Source: CAZOEL01 sp964578835 (GTDB lineage Bacteria; Desulfobacterota; Syntrophobacteria; Syntrophobacterales; Syntrophobacteraceae). Taken from it: 59,981 bases of DNA. The notes under the pieces are model-generated. The model saw nothing but the letters and a program-made list of their open reading frames with translations. It was not told the DNA's origin and searched no databases. This document shows positions 42,291 through 50,925 of this stretch, one piece after another (the first letter of the stretch is position 1; every line of letters starts with the position of its first letter). A program made the translations under genes and the position numbers. The DNA is taken from NCBI GenBank assembly GCA_964578835.1, contig CAZOEL010000041.1:1-59981 (forward strand), given 5' to 3'.

Positions 42291-43997
42291 TTATTTCTTC
42301 TCCGACTTCATGATTTTCGCCCATGTGTCGCGAAGAGTCACGGTTCTGTTGAAAACCGGCTTTCCGGGCGATGATTCGACAGCATCTGCGCAAAAGTATC
42401 CCATTCTCTCGAACTGATAGATCTCTCCAGGCTTTGCCTCTGAAAGGCCGGCTTCAAGCATGCAGGAAGGAAGAGTCTCCAAAGAGCTTGGATTCAGATA
42501 ATCGGTAAAGCTCTTTCCCTCTTCGACATCGTTTGGATTTTCCACCGTGAAAAGGCGGTCGTAGAGACGCACCTCGGTTTGGAGGGCATGCTCGGCGGAG
42601 ACCCAGTGCAGCGTCGCCTTCACCTGCCTCCCGTCAGGAGAGCCGCCTCCTCTCGTTTCCGGGTCGTAAAGGCAGCGAAGCTCAATAACCTCGCCTGTCT
42701 TTTCGTCCTTCACCACACCCGTGCATTTGATGAAATACGCGTAGCGCAACCGCACTTCGCGGCCCGGCGAAAGACGATAGAACTTCTTGGGCGGATCTTC
42801 CATGAAATCTTCCCGCTCCACGTAAAGAACGCGAGAAAACGGAACCTTGCGCGTTCCCATGGAAGGATCTTCGGGATTGTTTATTGCATCGAGATATTCG
42901 ACCTGACCCTCCGGATAGTTTTCGATCACGACGCGCAGGGGACGCAGAACCGCCATGACGCGCGGCGCCCGTTTGTTGAGATCGTCGCGGAGGCAGTATT
43001 CGAGCAGAGCGATATCCACGAGGCTCTCTTTTTTCCCGACGCCTATGCGCTCGCAAAAATTGCGAATGGCTTCGGGCGTGTAGCCGCGCCTGCGCATGCC
43101 GGCCAGAGTGGGCATTCGCGGGTCGGTCCAGCCGGATACGTAGCCCTCGTTCACCAGTTTGAGAAGCCTTCGCTTGCTCAGCACGGTGTAGCTCAAGTTG
43201 AGACGGGCGAATTCTATCTGCTGGGGGTGATAGACATTGAGCTCATCGAGTATCCAGTCGTAGAGCGGGCGATGATCTTCGTATTCCATGGTGCAGATCG
43301 AGTGAGTGATCCCCTCGATGGAGTCCGAAAGGCCGTGAGCGTAGTCGTACATAGGGTAAATGCGCCATTTGTCGCCTGTTCTGTGATGGACCGCTTTCTT
43401 GATGCGGTAGGCCACGGGGTCGCGCATGTTGAGGTTTGGGGAGGCCATATCGATTTTGAGCCGGAGCACGCGTGAGCCGTCTTCGAATTCTCCTGCCCGC
43501 ATCTTTTGGAAAAGATCCAGATTTTCTTCAACGGAGCGGTTTCGATAGGGACTGTCCTTGCCCGGCTGAGTCAGGGTCCCGCGATACTCTCTGATCTCAT
43601 CGGCATTCAGGTCGCAGACATAGGCTTTGCCATCCTTTATCAACTGTACGGCCCAATCATGGAGCTGATCGAAGTAATCGGAGGCGTAATAGAGTCGGTC
43701 TCCCCAGTCGAAGCCGAGCCAGCGGACATCGTCCTGGATCGATTCCACGTACTCGACTTCTTCCTTGCTCGGATTGGTGTCATCGAACCGAAAATTGCAC
43801 TGGCCTCCGAATTCTGCGGCAAGACCAAAATTGAGGCAAATCGACTTGGCGTGACCGATATGAAGGTAGCCGTTCGGCTCGGGTGGAAACCTGGTCATGA
43901 CTCGACCGCCGAATTTATTGGTTTTCATATCCTCCATTACGATCGTACGAATGAAATTGGGCGGAGGACCGATTTCACCGGGGTTTGAATTTGCCAT
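42291..43997 (-). CDS. glnS: glutaminyl-tRNA synthetase
   Basis: 568 aa. Charges tRNA(Gln). Class I signature HIGH in PPEPNGYLHIGHAKSICLN near residue 38, and KMSKS-like VLSKRRLLKLV near 270. Also FDDTNPSKEEVEYVESI, HSICTMEYEDHRPLYDWI, and a full C-terminal beta-barrel pair (GRQVKATLHWVSAEHA). ATG at 43997 has GAGGAG eight bases upstream; an in-frame ATG at 44024 lacks one. It is the GlnRS-type enzyme usually thought to be of eukaryotic origin, here alongside gatB. Confidence 0.96.
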   Translation of the reverse strand: MANSNPGEIGPPPNFIRTIVMEDMKTNKFGGRVMTRFPPEPNGYLHIGHAKSICLNFGLAAEFGGQCNFRFDDTNPSKEEVEYVESIQDDVRWLGFDWGDRLYYASDYFDQLHDWAVQLIKDGKAYVCDLNADEIREYRGTLTQPGKDSPYRNRSVEENLDLFQKMRAGEFEDGSRVLRLKIDMASPNLNMRDPVAYRIKKAVHHRTGDKWRIYPMYDYAHGLSDSIEGITHSICTMEYEDHRPLYDWILDELNVYHPQQIEFARLNLSYTVLSKRRLLKLVNEGYVSGWTDPRMPTLAGMRRRGYTPEAIRNFCERIGVGKKESLVDIALLEYCLRDDLNKRAPRVMAVLRPLRVVIENYPEGQVEYLDAINNPEDPSMGTRKVPFSRVLYVEREDFMEDPPKKFYRLSPGREVRLRYAYFIKCTGVVKDEKTGEVIELRCLYDPETRGGGSPDGRQVKATLHWVSAEHALQTEVRLYDRLFTVENPNDVEEGKSFTDYLNPSSLETLPSCMLEAGLSEAKPGEIYQFERMGYFCADAVESSPGKPVFNRTVTLRDTWAKIMKSEKK

Positions 43998-44427
43998 ATG
44001 CAAAGCTCCTCTTTCGATTTTCATTACATTTCTTCAACTTGCGTTCTTCCAAAATCCAAGCTGGTTTGCGGCGGGTTCAAAGTCGGCTGCAATGGCCTGC
44101 TTTTGCGGTCAACCCGGGCGGCCGGGCGCAATCCACCATATGGCGACGCGATCTATCTCAAGAAATAAGGATGATATTAAGCGAGTCTCTTGTCAATGAC
44201 GGCTGTCAATCCAAAGGGCCGAAAATCTCTGTTGCCGAATTGATATCTAAAGGCCTTTTATCGGCGAGTCAATAGGCTGCGCAGCAGCATCTCTGCTAGC
44301 TTTCGTTTTTTATTGTTGGCACTTGTAACCGGCTTCATTAATTGATACATATGCGCCAAACTGATGGTTGCCCCGTCTCCTTAGCAGGCGGCGCCGGAAA
44401 ATAAGTGCATGAAGAGGAAGAATAAGC
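43998..44427. other. divergent intergenic region glnS / ugd
   Basis: 430 bp. Contains small dyads near 44277-44315 (GCTGCGCAGC, AGCAG-CTGCT) but no gene or recognised RNA. Promoters for both genes must lie here; none is clear enough to call. Confidence 0.4.
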
Positions 44428-45747
44428 ATGAAAATAACGATGATCGGGACCGGTTATGTTGGTTTGGTAACGGGGGTGTGTTTCGCCGAATTCGGCCATG
44501 AAGTGACTTGCATAGACATTGACGAGTCGAAGATCTCGCGCCTCAAGCGTGGAGAAATCCCGATATATGAGCCGGGCCTGGATGCTCTGGTTCAAAAGAA
44601 CCTGCAGGCGAATCGACTTGTGTTCACCACCGAGTTCAGTCCCGGCGTCCCTGAGGCTCAGGTAATCATGATCGCCGTGGGCACGCCCGCCTCAAGGCGC
44701 GGCGACGGCTACGCCAATCTCAGCTATGTCTATGACGCCGCCCGCCAAATAGCGCCTCACCTCAAAGACTATGCCGTCGTGGTGAACAAGAGCACCGTTC
44801 CCGTCGGCACCGCCAGACAGGTTGCCCGCATCATCTCTGAAGTGAATCCGAACGCCTCCTTCGACGTGGCGAGCAATCCGGAATTCCTGCGCGAAGGCGC
44901 CGCCATAAACGACTTCATGCGTCCCGACCGCGTCGTGCTCGGCGTTGACTCGAAGAGAGCCGAAGAGGTTCTCAAGGCCATATATCGTCCCCTGTATCTT
45001 CTCGAAACTCCTTTTGTCTTGACGACCATCGAAACTGCGGAGTTGACAAAGTACGCGGCCAACGCCTTTCTCGCAACCAAGATAAGCTTTATCAACGAAC
45101 TGGCCAATCTTTGCGAAGAGATCGGCGCCGATGTCCAGGACGTGGCTAAAGGAATCGGCCTGGACGGCCGGATCGGCAAGAAGTTTTTGCATGCGGGACC
45201 GGGGTACGGCGGGTCGTGTTTTCCAAAAGATACGCATGCTTTGATGCGCATCGCTCAGGAGCATGGCGTTGCGTGCCGCATTGTCGAGGCCGTTGTGGAA
45301 GTGAACGCGGCCCAGAAGGCGCGCATGGCGAGAAAGATCAGGAAAGCGCTCGGCGGAAACGAAGCCGGTAAGAAAATCGCCATCCTCGGGATCGCCTTCA
45401 AGCCGGAAACGGACGACATCAGAGACGCGCCGTCCATCACCATCATCTCGACGCTTCAGGAGCATGGCGCAACCGTTCGGGCGCATGATCCGCAGGCCAT
45501 GCACGAAGCCGCGAAAGTGCTTCAGGATGTGACCTTCTGCTCTGGCCCTTATGAGGCGTGCGAAGGCGCTGATGCCGTGGTGCTCTTGACGGAATGGAAC
45601 GAGTACCGCGCTCTCGACCTCGATAGAATCAAGGCGTCGATGAGTGATCCCGTATTCATAGATCTGCGCAATGTCTACTCTCCATCGGCCATGAAGAAGC
45701 TTGGATTCCGCTATTTCAGCGTCGGCAGGACTGACGTGTGTGACTAG
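44428..45747 (+). CDS. ugd: UDP-glucose 6-dehydrogenase
   Basis: 439 aa. Oxidises UDP-glucose to UDP-glucuronate for surface polysaccharides. NAD site MIGTGYVGLVTGVCFAEFG at the N-terminus; NKSTVPVGTARQ, NPEFLREGAAINDF; catalytic Cys in GPGYGGSCFPKDTHAL near 262; the C-terminal domain has ILGIAFKPETDDIRDAPS. GAGGAA lies eight bases before ATG. It overlaps the next gene by 8 bp, so the two are translationally coupled. Confidence 0.96.
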   Translation: MKITMIGTGYVGLVTGVCFAEFGHEVTCIDIDESKISRLKRGEIPIYEPGLDALVQKNLQANRLVFTTEFSPGVPEAQVIMIAVGTPASRRGDGYANLSYVYDAARQIAPHLKDYAVVVNKSTVPVGTARQVARIISEVNPNASFDVASNPEFLREGAAINDFMRPDRVVLGVDSKRAEEVLKAIYRPLYLLETPFVLTTIETAELTKYAANAFLATKISFINELANLCEEIGADVQDVAKGIGLDGRIGKKFLHAGPGYGGSCFPKDTHALMRIAQEHGVACRIVEAVVEVNAAQKARMARKIRKALGGNEAGKKIAILGIAFKPETDDIRDAPSITIISTLQEHGATVRAHDPQAMHEAAKVLQDVTFCSGPYEACEGADAVVLLTEWNEYRALDLDRIKASMSDPVFIDLRNVYSPSAMKKLGFRYFSVGRTDVCD

Positions 45748-46612
45748 TAGCAAGCTCCTTGCCGTTGTGCTCTTAACGGCGTTTATTCCTTTTTTGACGG
45801 CAGGCTCTTCGGCCGCGGAGCTGAAGCCTGCCGTTCCTGGTCAAACCGCTGCGGCAACCGAAGCGGATCGGGAAAGCGCGCCTTCGGCCGGCGCCGATCT
45901 TGCCGCCGTCCCTCGTTATACCTACAGGATTGTCAATGCCTACCCTCATGATCCCGAGGCCTTCACCCAGGGGCTCTTGTTCGATGATGAATTCCTTTAC
46001 GAGAGCACCGGTTTGTACGGAAAGTCCACTCTCAGGAAGGTGGATCTTTCTACGGGAAAGGTCCTGAAGAGCATCCCTCTTCCCTCCGTCTACTTTGCCG
46101 AGGGGTTGGCCTCCCGAGGCGAACGGCTCATCCAGTTGACTTGGCGGTCCGGCGTGGGCTTTGTCTATGCTAAAGACAGCTTCCAAAAAGAGCGCGAGTT
46201 CACCTATGCCACCGAAGGCTGGGGATTAACCTTTGACGGAGCCTTCCTCGTTATGAGCGACGGCACCTCAACGCTTCGTTTCCTCGATCCCGAGACCTAC
46301 GCCGAGACCAGAACGGTTTTGGTTACCGACCGGGGATCTCCCGTCGCCTTCCTGAACGAGCTGGAATTCATTGGCGGCGAGATCTTTGCCAACGTCTGGC
46401 AAAAGGATATGATAGCAAGGATATCGCCGGAAACGGGCAAAGTCGTTGGATGGATCGATCTCGGAGGCTTGCGGAAGGCTCTTGGCCCCGTGCGGTCTGT
46501 GGACGCGCTCAACGGCATCGCCTTTGACGCCGTGCGGAATCGCTTGTTCGTTACGGGAAAGTTCTGGCCGCTCCTGTTTGAAATCGAGATTTTGCCGGCG
46601 GAAGCGAAATAG
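45740..46612 (+). CDS. glutaminyl-peptide cyclotransferase, exported
   Basis: 290 aa from GTG at 45740, inside the last codons of ugd, with AGGA nine bases upstream. The N-terminus is a signal peptide (LLAVVLLTAFIPFLTAGSSAA). The rest is a five-bladed beta-propeller of the plant/bacterial glutaminyl cyclase type: AYPHDPEAFTQGLLFDD, LYESTGLYGKSTLRKVDL, YFAEGLASRGERLIQLTW, ATEGWGLTFDG, LNELEFIGGEIFANVWQ and LNGIAFD. It would form N-terminal pyroglutamate on exported peptides. Why it is coupled to ugd is not apparent. Confidence 0.9.
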   Translation: MTSSKLLAVVLLTAFIPFLTAGSSAAELKPAVPGQTAAATEADRESAPSAGADLAAVPRYTYRIVNAYPHDPEAFTQGLLFDDEFLYESTGLYGKSTLRKVDLSTGKVLKSIPLPSVYFAEGLASRGERLIQLTWRSGVGFVYAKDSFQKEREFTYATEGWGLTFDGAFLVMSDGTSTLRFLDPETYAETRTVLVTDRGSPVAFLNELEFIGGEIFANVWQKDMIARISPETGKVVGWIDLGGLRKALGPVRSVDALNGIAFDAVRNRLFVTGKFWPLLFEIEILPAEAK

Positions 46613-46629
46613 AGAGGGAATTCCGGATC

Positions 46630-47787
46630 ATGCCGCAAATAGCAACGCGTCTCAGCCACTTTACGGAGTCCGTCATTCGGGAGATGACTCGCATCGCAGC
46701 GGAGCACAACGCGATCAATCTTTCCCAGGGCTTTCCCGACTTCGATCCTCCTTCTGAATTGGTAACCGCGGCCAAGCGCGCTCTCGATGGCGGATTTCAT
46801 CAGTATGCCATAACCTGGGGCTCGCCGCGCTTTCGTGAAGCTCTTGCCCGCAAACAGAGCCGCTGGATGGGGCTCGATCTTGATCCGGACGCCTGCATCG
46901 TCGTCACATGCGGGAGCACGGAAGCGATGATGGCGGCCATGATGACCGCGTGCAATCCTGGAGACAAAGTGATCGTGTTTTCCCCTTACTATGAAAACTA
47001 TGGGGCCGATACGATTCTTTCCGGAGCCGAGCCTATCTATGCGCCACTTCATCCGCCCGCTTTTGACTTCGATCCCGATGAGCTGCGACGAGCTTTCGAG
47101 CAGGGCGCCAAAGCGCTGGTCCTCTGCAACCCGTCAAATCCCACTGGAAAAGTGTTCTCGCGTGAAGAGCTCCAGTTCATCGCCGATCTCGCTCAGGAAT
47201 TCGATGCATTCATTATAACCGATGAAGTTTACGAGCATATTGTCTACAAGCCTTATACTCATACCTATATCGCCTCGCTTCCCGGCATGTTCGAGCGCAC
47301 GATATCCTGCAGCTCTCTTTCCAAGACCTACGCTATTACGGGATGGCGGCTGGGCTACATCATCGCCGCCCCGGAAATAATCGCCGGAGCCCGCAAAGTG
47401 CATGACTTCCTCACGGTTGGCGCCGCGGCGCCGCTTCAGGAAGCGGCGGTTGCAGGGCTCGAGATGCCGATGAGCTATTACGAGCAGCTGCAGGCGGATT
47501 ACTCCTTCCGCAGAGACTGCTTTCTCGGATATCTTGATCGAGCCGGCCTCAAATACACGGAGCCCCAGGGGGCCTATTACGCGCTTGTGGACATATCCGA
47601 GTTTGGCATGAATGACGATGTCGCCTTTTGCCGTCGCCTCGCCAGAGAGATTGGGGTCGCCGCCGTGCCCGGGTCGAGCTTCTTTCACGAACCGGTGAGA
47701 CATCTGGTGCGCTTCCACTTCGCCAAGCGCGAGGAGACCCTTGTCGCGGCCGGAGAGCGGCTCATGCGCTTGAAAGAGCTGGCTTAA
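46630..47787 (+). CDS. class I/II aminotransferase (YbdL/KAT-like)
   Basis: 385 aa. PLP enzyme; NLSQGFPDFDPP near 35 is typical of methionine/kynurenine aminotransferase-like proteins, with YAITWGSPRFREALA, CNPSNPTGKVFS, ITDEVYEHIVY, and the PLP lysine in SSLSKTYAITGWRLGY near 235. Starts 17 bp after the cyclase gene. Probably deaminates methionine, glutamine or aromatic amino acids; substrate is not readable. Followed by the ACT/PFL pair in the same direction. Confidence 0.9.
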   Translation: MPQIATRLSHFTESVIREMTRIAAEHNAINLSQGFPDFDPPSELVTAAKRALDGGFHQYAITWGSPRFREALARKQSRWMGLDLDPDACIVVTCGSTEAMMAAMMTACNPGDKVIVFSPYYENYGADTILSGAEPIYAPLHPPAFDFDPDELRRAFEQGAKALVLCNPSNPTGKVFSREELQFIADLAQEFDAFIITDEVYEHIVYKPYTHTYIASLPGMFERTISCSSLSKTYAITGWRLGYIIAAPEIIAGARKVHDFLTVGAAAPLQEAAVAGLEMPMSYYEQLQADYSFRRDCFLGYLDRAGLKYTEPQGAYYALVDISEFGMNDDVAFCRRLAREIGVAAVPGSSFFHEPVRHLVRFHFAKREETLVAAGERLMRLKELA

Positions 47788-47877
47788 TGCTTCGTAGGAG
47801 TCCCTTTGATCCCTTTCCCGGCAGGCGATAAGTCTGCCCGAACAATTCCTTTGTCCGATACGTGTGAAGAAGCCATT

Positions 47878-48432
47878 ATGAAAAAGATAGTCGTCACAAT
47901 TTTAGGCTATGACAGGCCGGGCATCATTGCCGCCATTTCCAAGGTTCTGCTCGAGAAGCGATGTAATATCGAAGATGTGAGCCAGACGATTCTGCAGACA
48001 GAGTTTATCGGCGTCTTCATTGCTTCCAGGCCGGACGGGCTCAGCAATGAAGAGCTCACGGCAAGCCTTCAAGAGAAGCTATCTCCGAAAGGACTTTCGG
48101 TAATCGTCAAATCCATGGGGGCGTACGCCGAAGAGAGTCCTGCTGTGGAGAGCGAGCCGTTCGTAATCACTACCGTGGGACCCGACAGGATCGGGCTGGT
48201 TGCCGGCATTACGGAGATATTGGCCGGTTTCAGAGTCAATATTACCAATCTTCGAGCCGTCTTCCGCGGAAACCTTGCTCCGAAGCACAACATGATGATC
48301 TATGAAGTCGATATACCTTCCCAAACAGATCAGCATGCGTTTCGTGAGACGCTCTACAAGCGCGCTCGCGAGCTGGAGCTCGATATCAGCCTTCAACACC
48401 GGGACATCTTCGAGATGATCCATAGCGTTTAG
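47878..48432 (+). CDS. tandem ACT-domain regulatory protein (GcvR-like)
   Basis: 184 aa from ATG at 47878. Two ACT domains: VTILGYDRPGIIAAISKVL (residues 6-24) and VGPDRIGLVAGITEILAGF (about 100-120). The layout fits small ligand-binding regulators, such as GcvR-like or serB-type ACT proteins. Its frame is open to 47806 but lacks family resemblance there. Ten bases separate it from the PFL gene; in many bacteria ACT and PFL (UPF0210) genes are paired, as here. Confidence 0.87.
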   Translation: MKKIVVTILGYDRPGIIAAISKVLLEKRCNIEDVSQTILQTEFIGVFIASRPDGLSNEELTASLQEKLSPKGLSVIVKSMGAYAEESPAVESEPFVITTVGPDRIGLVAGITEILAGFRVNITNLRAVFRGNLAPKHNMMIYEVDIPSQTDQHAFRETLYKRARELELDISLQHRDIFEMIHSV

Positions 48433-48442
48433 GGTAAAAAAG

Positions 48443-49816
48443 ATGATCACAGATCGAGAGATACTCGCGACGCTCGAGATGCTCAAAAACGAGCATCTCG
48501 ACGTTCGCACCGTTACGATGGGAATAAGTCTTTTCGACTGCGCAAGCCATGACCTGGAGCGCTTCAAGAAGAATATCCACGATAAGGTCATGCGCCTTGC
48601 ATGCGATTTGGTTGGAACCTGCGATGAGCTTGCGGTCAAATACGGCATTCCGGTAGTCAACAAGCGCATTGCGGTTAGTCCGATCGCTGTTGCGGCTTGC
48701 TCCTTCTCAGCCTCCGAAATGGTGGAGATTGCCAAAACCCTGGATGGTATCGCAAGGGAAATCGGCATCGATTTCATTGGCGGATTTGGAGGGTTGGTGG
48801 AAAAGGGGCTCACCAAAGGAGATCGCGCCCTCATAGAAGCGCTACCCGAAGCGCTCGCCTCCACACAACGAGTTTGCGCCTCTGTAAATGTCGCATCCAC
48901 CCATGCGGGCATCAACATGGACGCCGTCTACCTGATGGGGAAAACCATCAAGCGCGCCGCCGAGCTCACCAAAGAAGCCGATGGGCTTGCATGCGCGAAG
49001 CTGGTTGTGTTCGCCAATATTCCCCAGGATATTCCTTTCATGGCCGGCGCCTACCTTGGAGTGGGAGAGCCGGATGCCGTAATCAACATGGGGGTAAGCG
49101 GACCTGGCGTGGTGAAGAAAGCGATAGATCGCGCGCGCGCAGCGAACGAGAAGCTCGACCTGGGGCAGCTATCCGAGATAATCAAACGAACGGCTTTCAA
49201 AGTGACAAGAGTTGGGGAGCTCATCGGCAGGCAGGTGGCACAAAAGCTGGGAGTCCCCTTCGGTGTGGTGGACCTTTCGCTTGCTCCTACTCCCAACGTG
49301 GGAGACAGCGTCGGCGAAATATTTCAGAGCCTCGGTTTGAAAAACATAGGCGCCCCCGGATCGACTGCGCTGCTGGCCATGTTGAACGATGCGGTCAAAA
49401 AAGGCGGCATATTCGCCAGTTCCTATGTTGGAGGACTGAGCGGAGCATTCATCCCGGTAAGCGAAGACCTCCATATTGCCGAGGCTGCGAGGAGAGGATT
49501 TCTCTCCCTGGAGAAGCTGGAAGCCATGACAAGCGTCTGCTCGGTCGGCCTCGATATGATCGCCATTCCCGGAGACACGACAGCCGAGACGATTGCCGCG
49601 ATCATAGCCGACGAGATGGCCATCGGCGTTATAAACAGTAAAGCGACTGCAGCCCGGCTCATTCCCGTTCCGGGGAAAAAAGCGGGAGAAAAAGCTTTCT
49701 TCGGAGGACTTCTCGGGGAAGCCTCCATCATGCCCATATCGACCAACGACGGATCGAGCGAGTTCATCTCTCTCGGGGGACGCATACCCGCCCCCGTTCA
49801 GAGCTTCGGGAATTAG
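48443..49816 (+). CDS. PFL family protein (UPF0210)
   Basis: 457 aa. Family of unknown function with a pyruvate-formate-lyase-like barrel but no glycyl-radical motif. Signatures: LDVRTVTMGISLFDCAS near 20, KYGIPVVNKRIAVSPIA, FIGGFGGLVEKG, LAPTPNVGDSVGEIFQSLG, MIAIPGDTTAETIAAIIADE and GLLGEASIMPIS. AGGG lies eight bases before ATG. It is paired with the ACT gene, probably one operon; an intrinsic terminator follows. Confidence 0.93.
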   Translation: MITDREILATLEMLKNEHLDVRTVTMGISLFDCASHDLERFKKNIHDKVMRLACDLVGTCDELAVKYGIPVVNKRIAVSPIAVAACSFSASEMVEIAKTLDGIAREIGIDFIGGFGGLVEKGLTKGDRALIEALPEALASTQRVCASVNVASTHAGINMDAVYLMGKTIKRAAELTKEADGLACAKLVVFANIPQDIPFMAGAYLGVGEPDAVINMGVSGPGVVKKAIDRARAANEKLDLGQLSEIIKRTAFKVTRVGELIGRQVAQKLGVPFGVVDLSLAPTPNVGDSVGEIFQSLGLKNIGAPGSTALLAMLNDAVKKGGIFASSYVGGLSGAFIPVSEDLHIAEAARRGFLSLEKLEAMTSVCSVGLDMIAIPGDTTAETIAAIIADEMAIGVINSKATAARLIPVPGKKAGEKAFFGGLLGEASIMPISTNDGSSEFISLGGRIPAPVQSFGN

Positions 49817-49864
49817 CGGCTAAGGAAGAGCTCTTTGGCGCCTGCAAGAAACTTGAAAAGAAAA

Positions 49865-49894
49865 GGGCCGGAAAACGTTTCATTTTTCCGGCCC
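49865..49894 (+). terminator. intrinsic terminator after PFL gene
   Basis: GGGCCGGAAAA (49865-49875) pairs perfectly with TTTTCCGGCCC (49884-49894), 8-base loop, followed by T-rich ACTCTTTTACTTTT. The A-run ahead makes it work leftward as well, for the 43-aa gene. Confidence 0.88.
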
Positions 49895-49964
49895 ACTCTT
49901 TTACTTTTGCTCCTTGAAGCGACCTGTACAAAACGGCTGCTCGCGCACTCTCTCCACATCGAAG

Positions 49965-50096
49965 TCATGCGGGAAAAACACCCGAGTATGGATGCAGCTC
50001 CCCGTCAATGCATCGGAAGCAGTAAATGCCCAAGCAGAATTCCGATCCATGGGGATAAATGTCATTTTCATATTTGCAGCTTTTTTTCTCTTCCAT
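49965..50096 (-). CDS. 43-aa four-cysteine small protein
   Basis: ATG at 50096 is preceded by GAGGCGCATACA, a good ribosome binding site. The peptide has cysteines at 7, 21, 26 and 29 (KSCKYE..EFCLGIYCFRC) and a Gly/Pro-containing C-terminus. It resembles small cysteine-rich beta proteins with a VWC- or zinc-ribbon-like knot, but no family is named with confidence. It may form a zinc or disulfide fold. The neighbouring cheX (ends 50226) lies 130 bp upstream on the same strand. Confidence 0.5.
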   Translation of the reverse strand: MEEKKSCKYENDIYPHGSEFCLGIYCFRCIDGELHPYSGVFPA

Positions 50097-50225
50097 TGTA
50101 TGCGCCTCGCTACCTATAAAAAAATTGTCGATCTTTTTACCTTCTAAAGTAATGATTAAAATACTTTTTACAATATCGAGCGCATACAACATTTTACGCC
50201 GCTGGTGCGGTCTTTGGCGTGGGCC

Positions 50226-50690
50226 TTAACTATTGTTGAACGATACCTCTACTGTGAATGACCCGGCTTGAGTCTCGAAGGGCATGGCGAGCTTCGGGCC
50301 ATTGGCGATATGCGTGACTTGATGATCTTTTCCGGCAACGACGGATGGAATGCCCGCTTGAAGAGTTATCCCGTCTTCGGAAAGCCTTCTGCGAGCGTCG
50401 CCGCAAATCATATTGGTCAATTCCCCGACTGCGTCTTTTACCTCATCATTGATCTCGGAGCATTCAATCCCGAGTAGCTTGGAGGTGACCGCTTTGATGC
50501 AGGATTCGGTAAATGTCAAGACCATGGCGCCCTGAGCGGCTCCAGTGATTCCGATAATTGCAGAGACATCGCCCAGAGCTTTGCTGTCTTTTTTCAGGAA
50601 TGGTTTTCCAGGCTTGGGCTCAATTCCCGCCATGGTCTTAAGAACATTGATTGTTGCCGCAAGGAAAGGGTTAATGATCCTTACATCCAT
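50226..50690 (-). CDS. cheX: CheX-like chemotaxis phosphatase
   Basis: 154 aa. CheC/CheX/FliY superfamily member that dephosphorylates CheY-P. The catalytic E-x2-N pattern is in DAVGELTNMICGDARRRL near residue 85-100. N-terminus INPFLAATINVLKTMAG is typical of CheX. AAAGG lies nine bases before ATG. No che operon adjoins; it may act on the CheY-like protein at 32.4 kb or another regulator (inference). Confidence 0.88.
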   Translation of the reverse strand: MDVRIINPFLAATINVLKTMAGIEPKPGKPFLKKDSKALGDVSAIIGITGAAQGAMVLTFTESCIKAVTSKLLGIECSEINDEVKDAVGELTNMICGDARRRLSEDGITLQAGIPSVVAGKDHQVTHIANGPKLAMPFETQAGSFTVEVSFNNS

Positions 50691-50925
50691 TCAGCTCAAC
50701 CTTTCAGATTTGTTGGTCGCAGGAATTCGCGCGTCGCAAAGATTCCCCCATTCGATTTCCTTGCCAACGATCAAGGTGCGTAGACAATGCAAATCTTTAT
50801 CCCCTCTGATTCTTCTTGACGTAGCTCAATAATCGTCAGTAGCCGGCAATAACTGAAAGCATTTCTTGCATTGCCGGCGCATCTCTTCAGGTGAAGATGA
50901 ATGGCGACGCAGCACGAAGGAAAAT

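Noticed and set aside
49835..50147. Two overlapping rightward frames after the PFL gene
   Set aside because: They run through the terminator hairpin and opposite the cysteine-rich small protein; no protein features.
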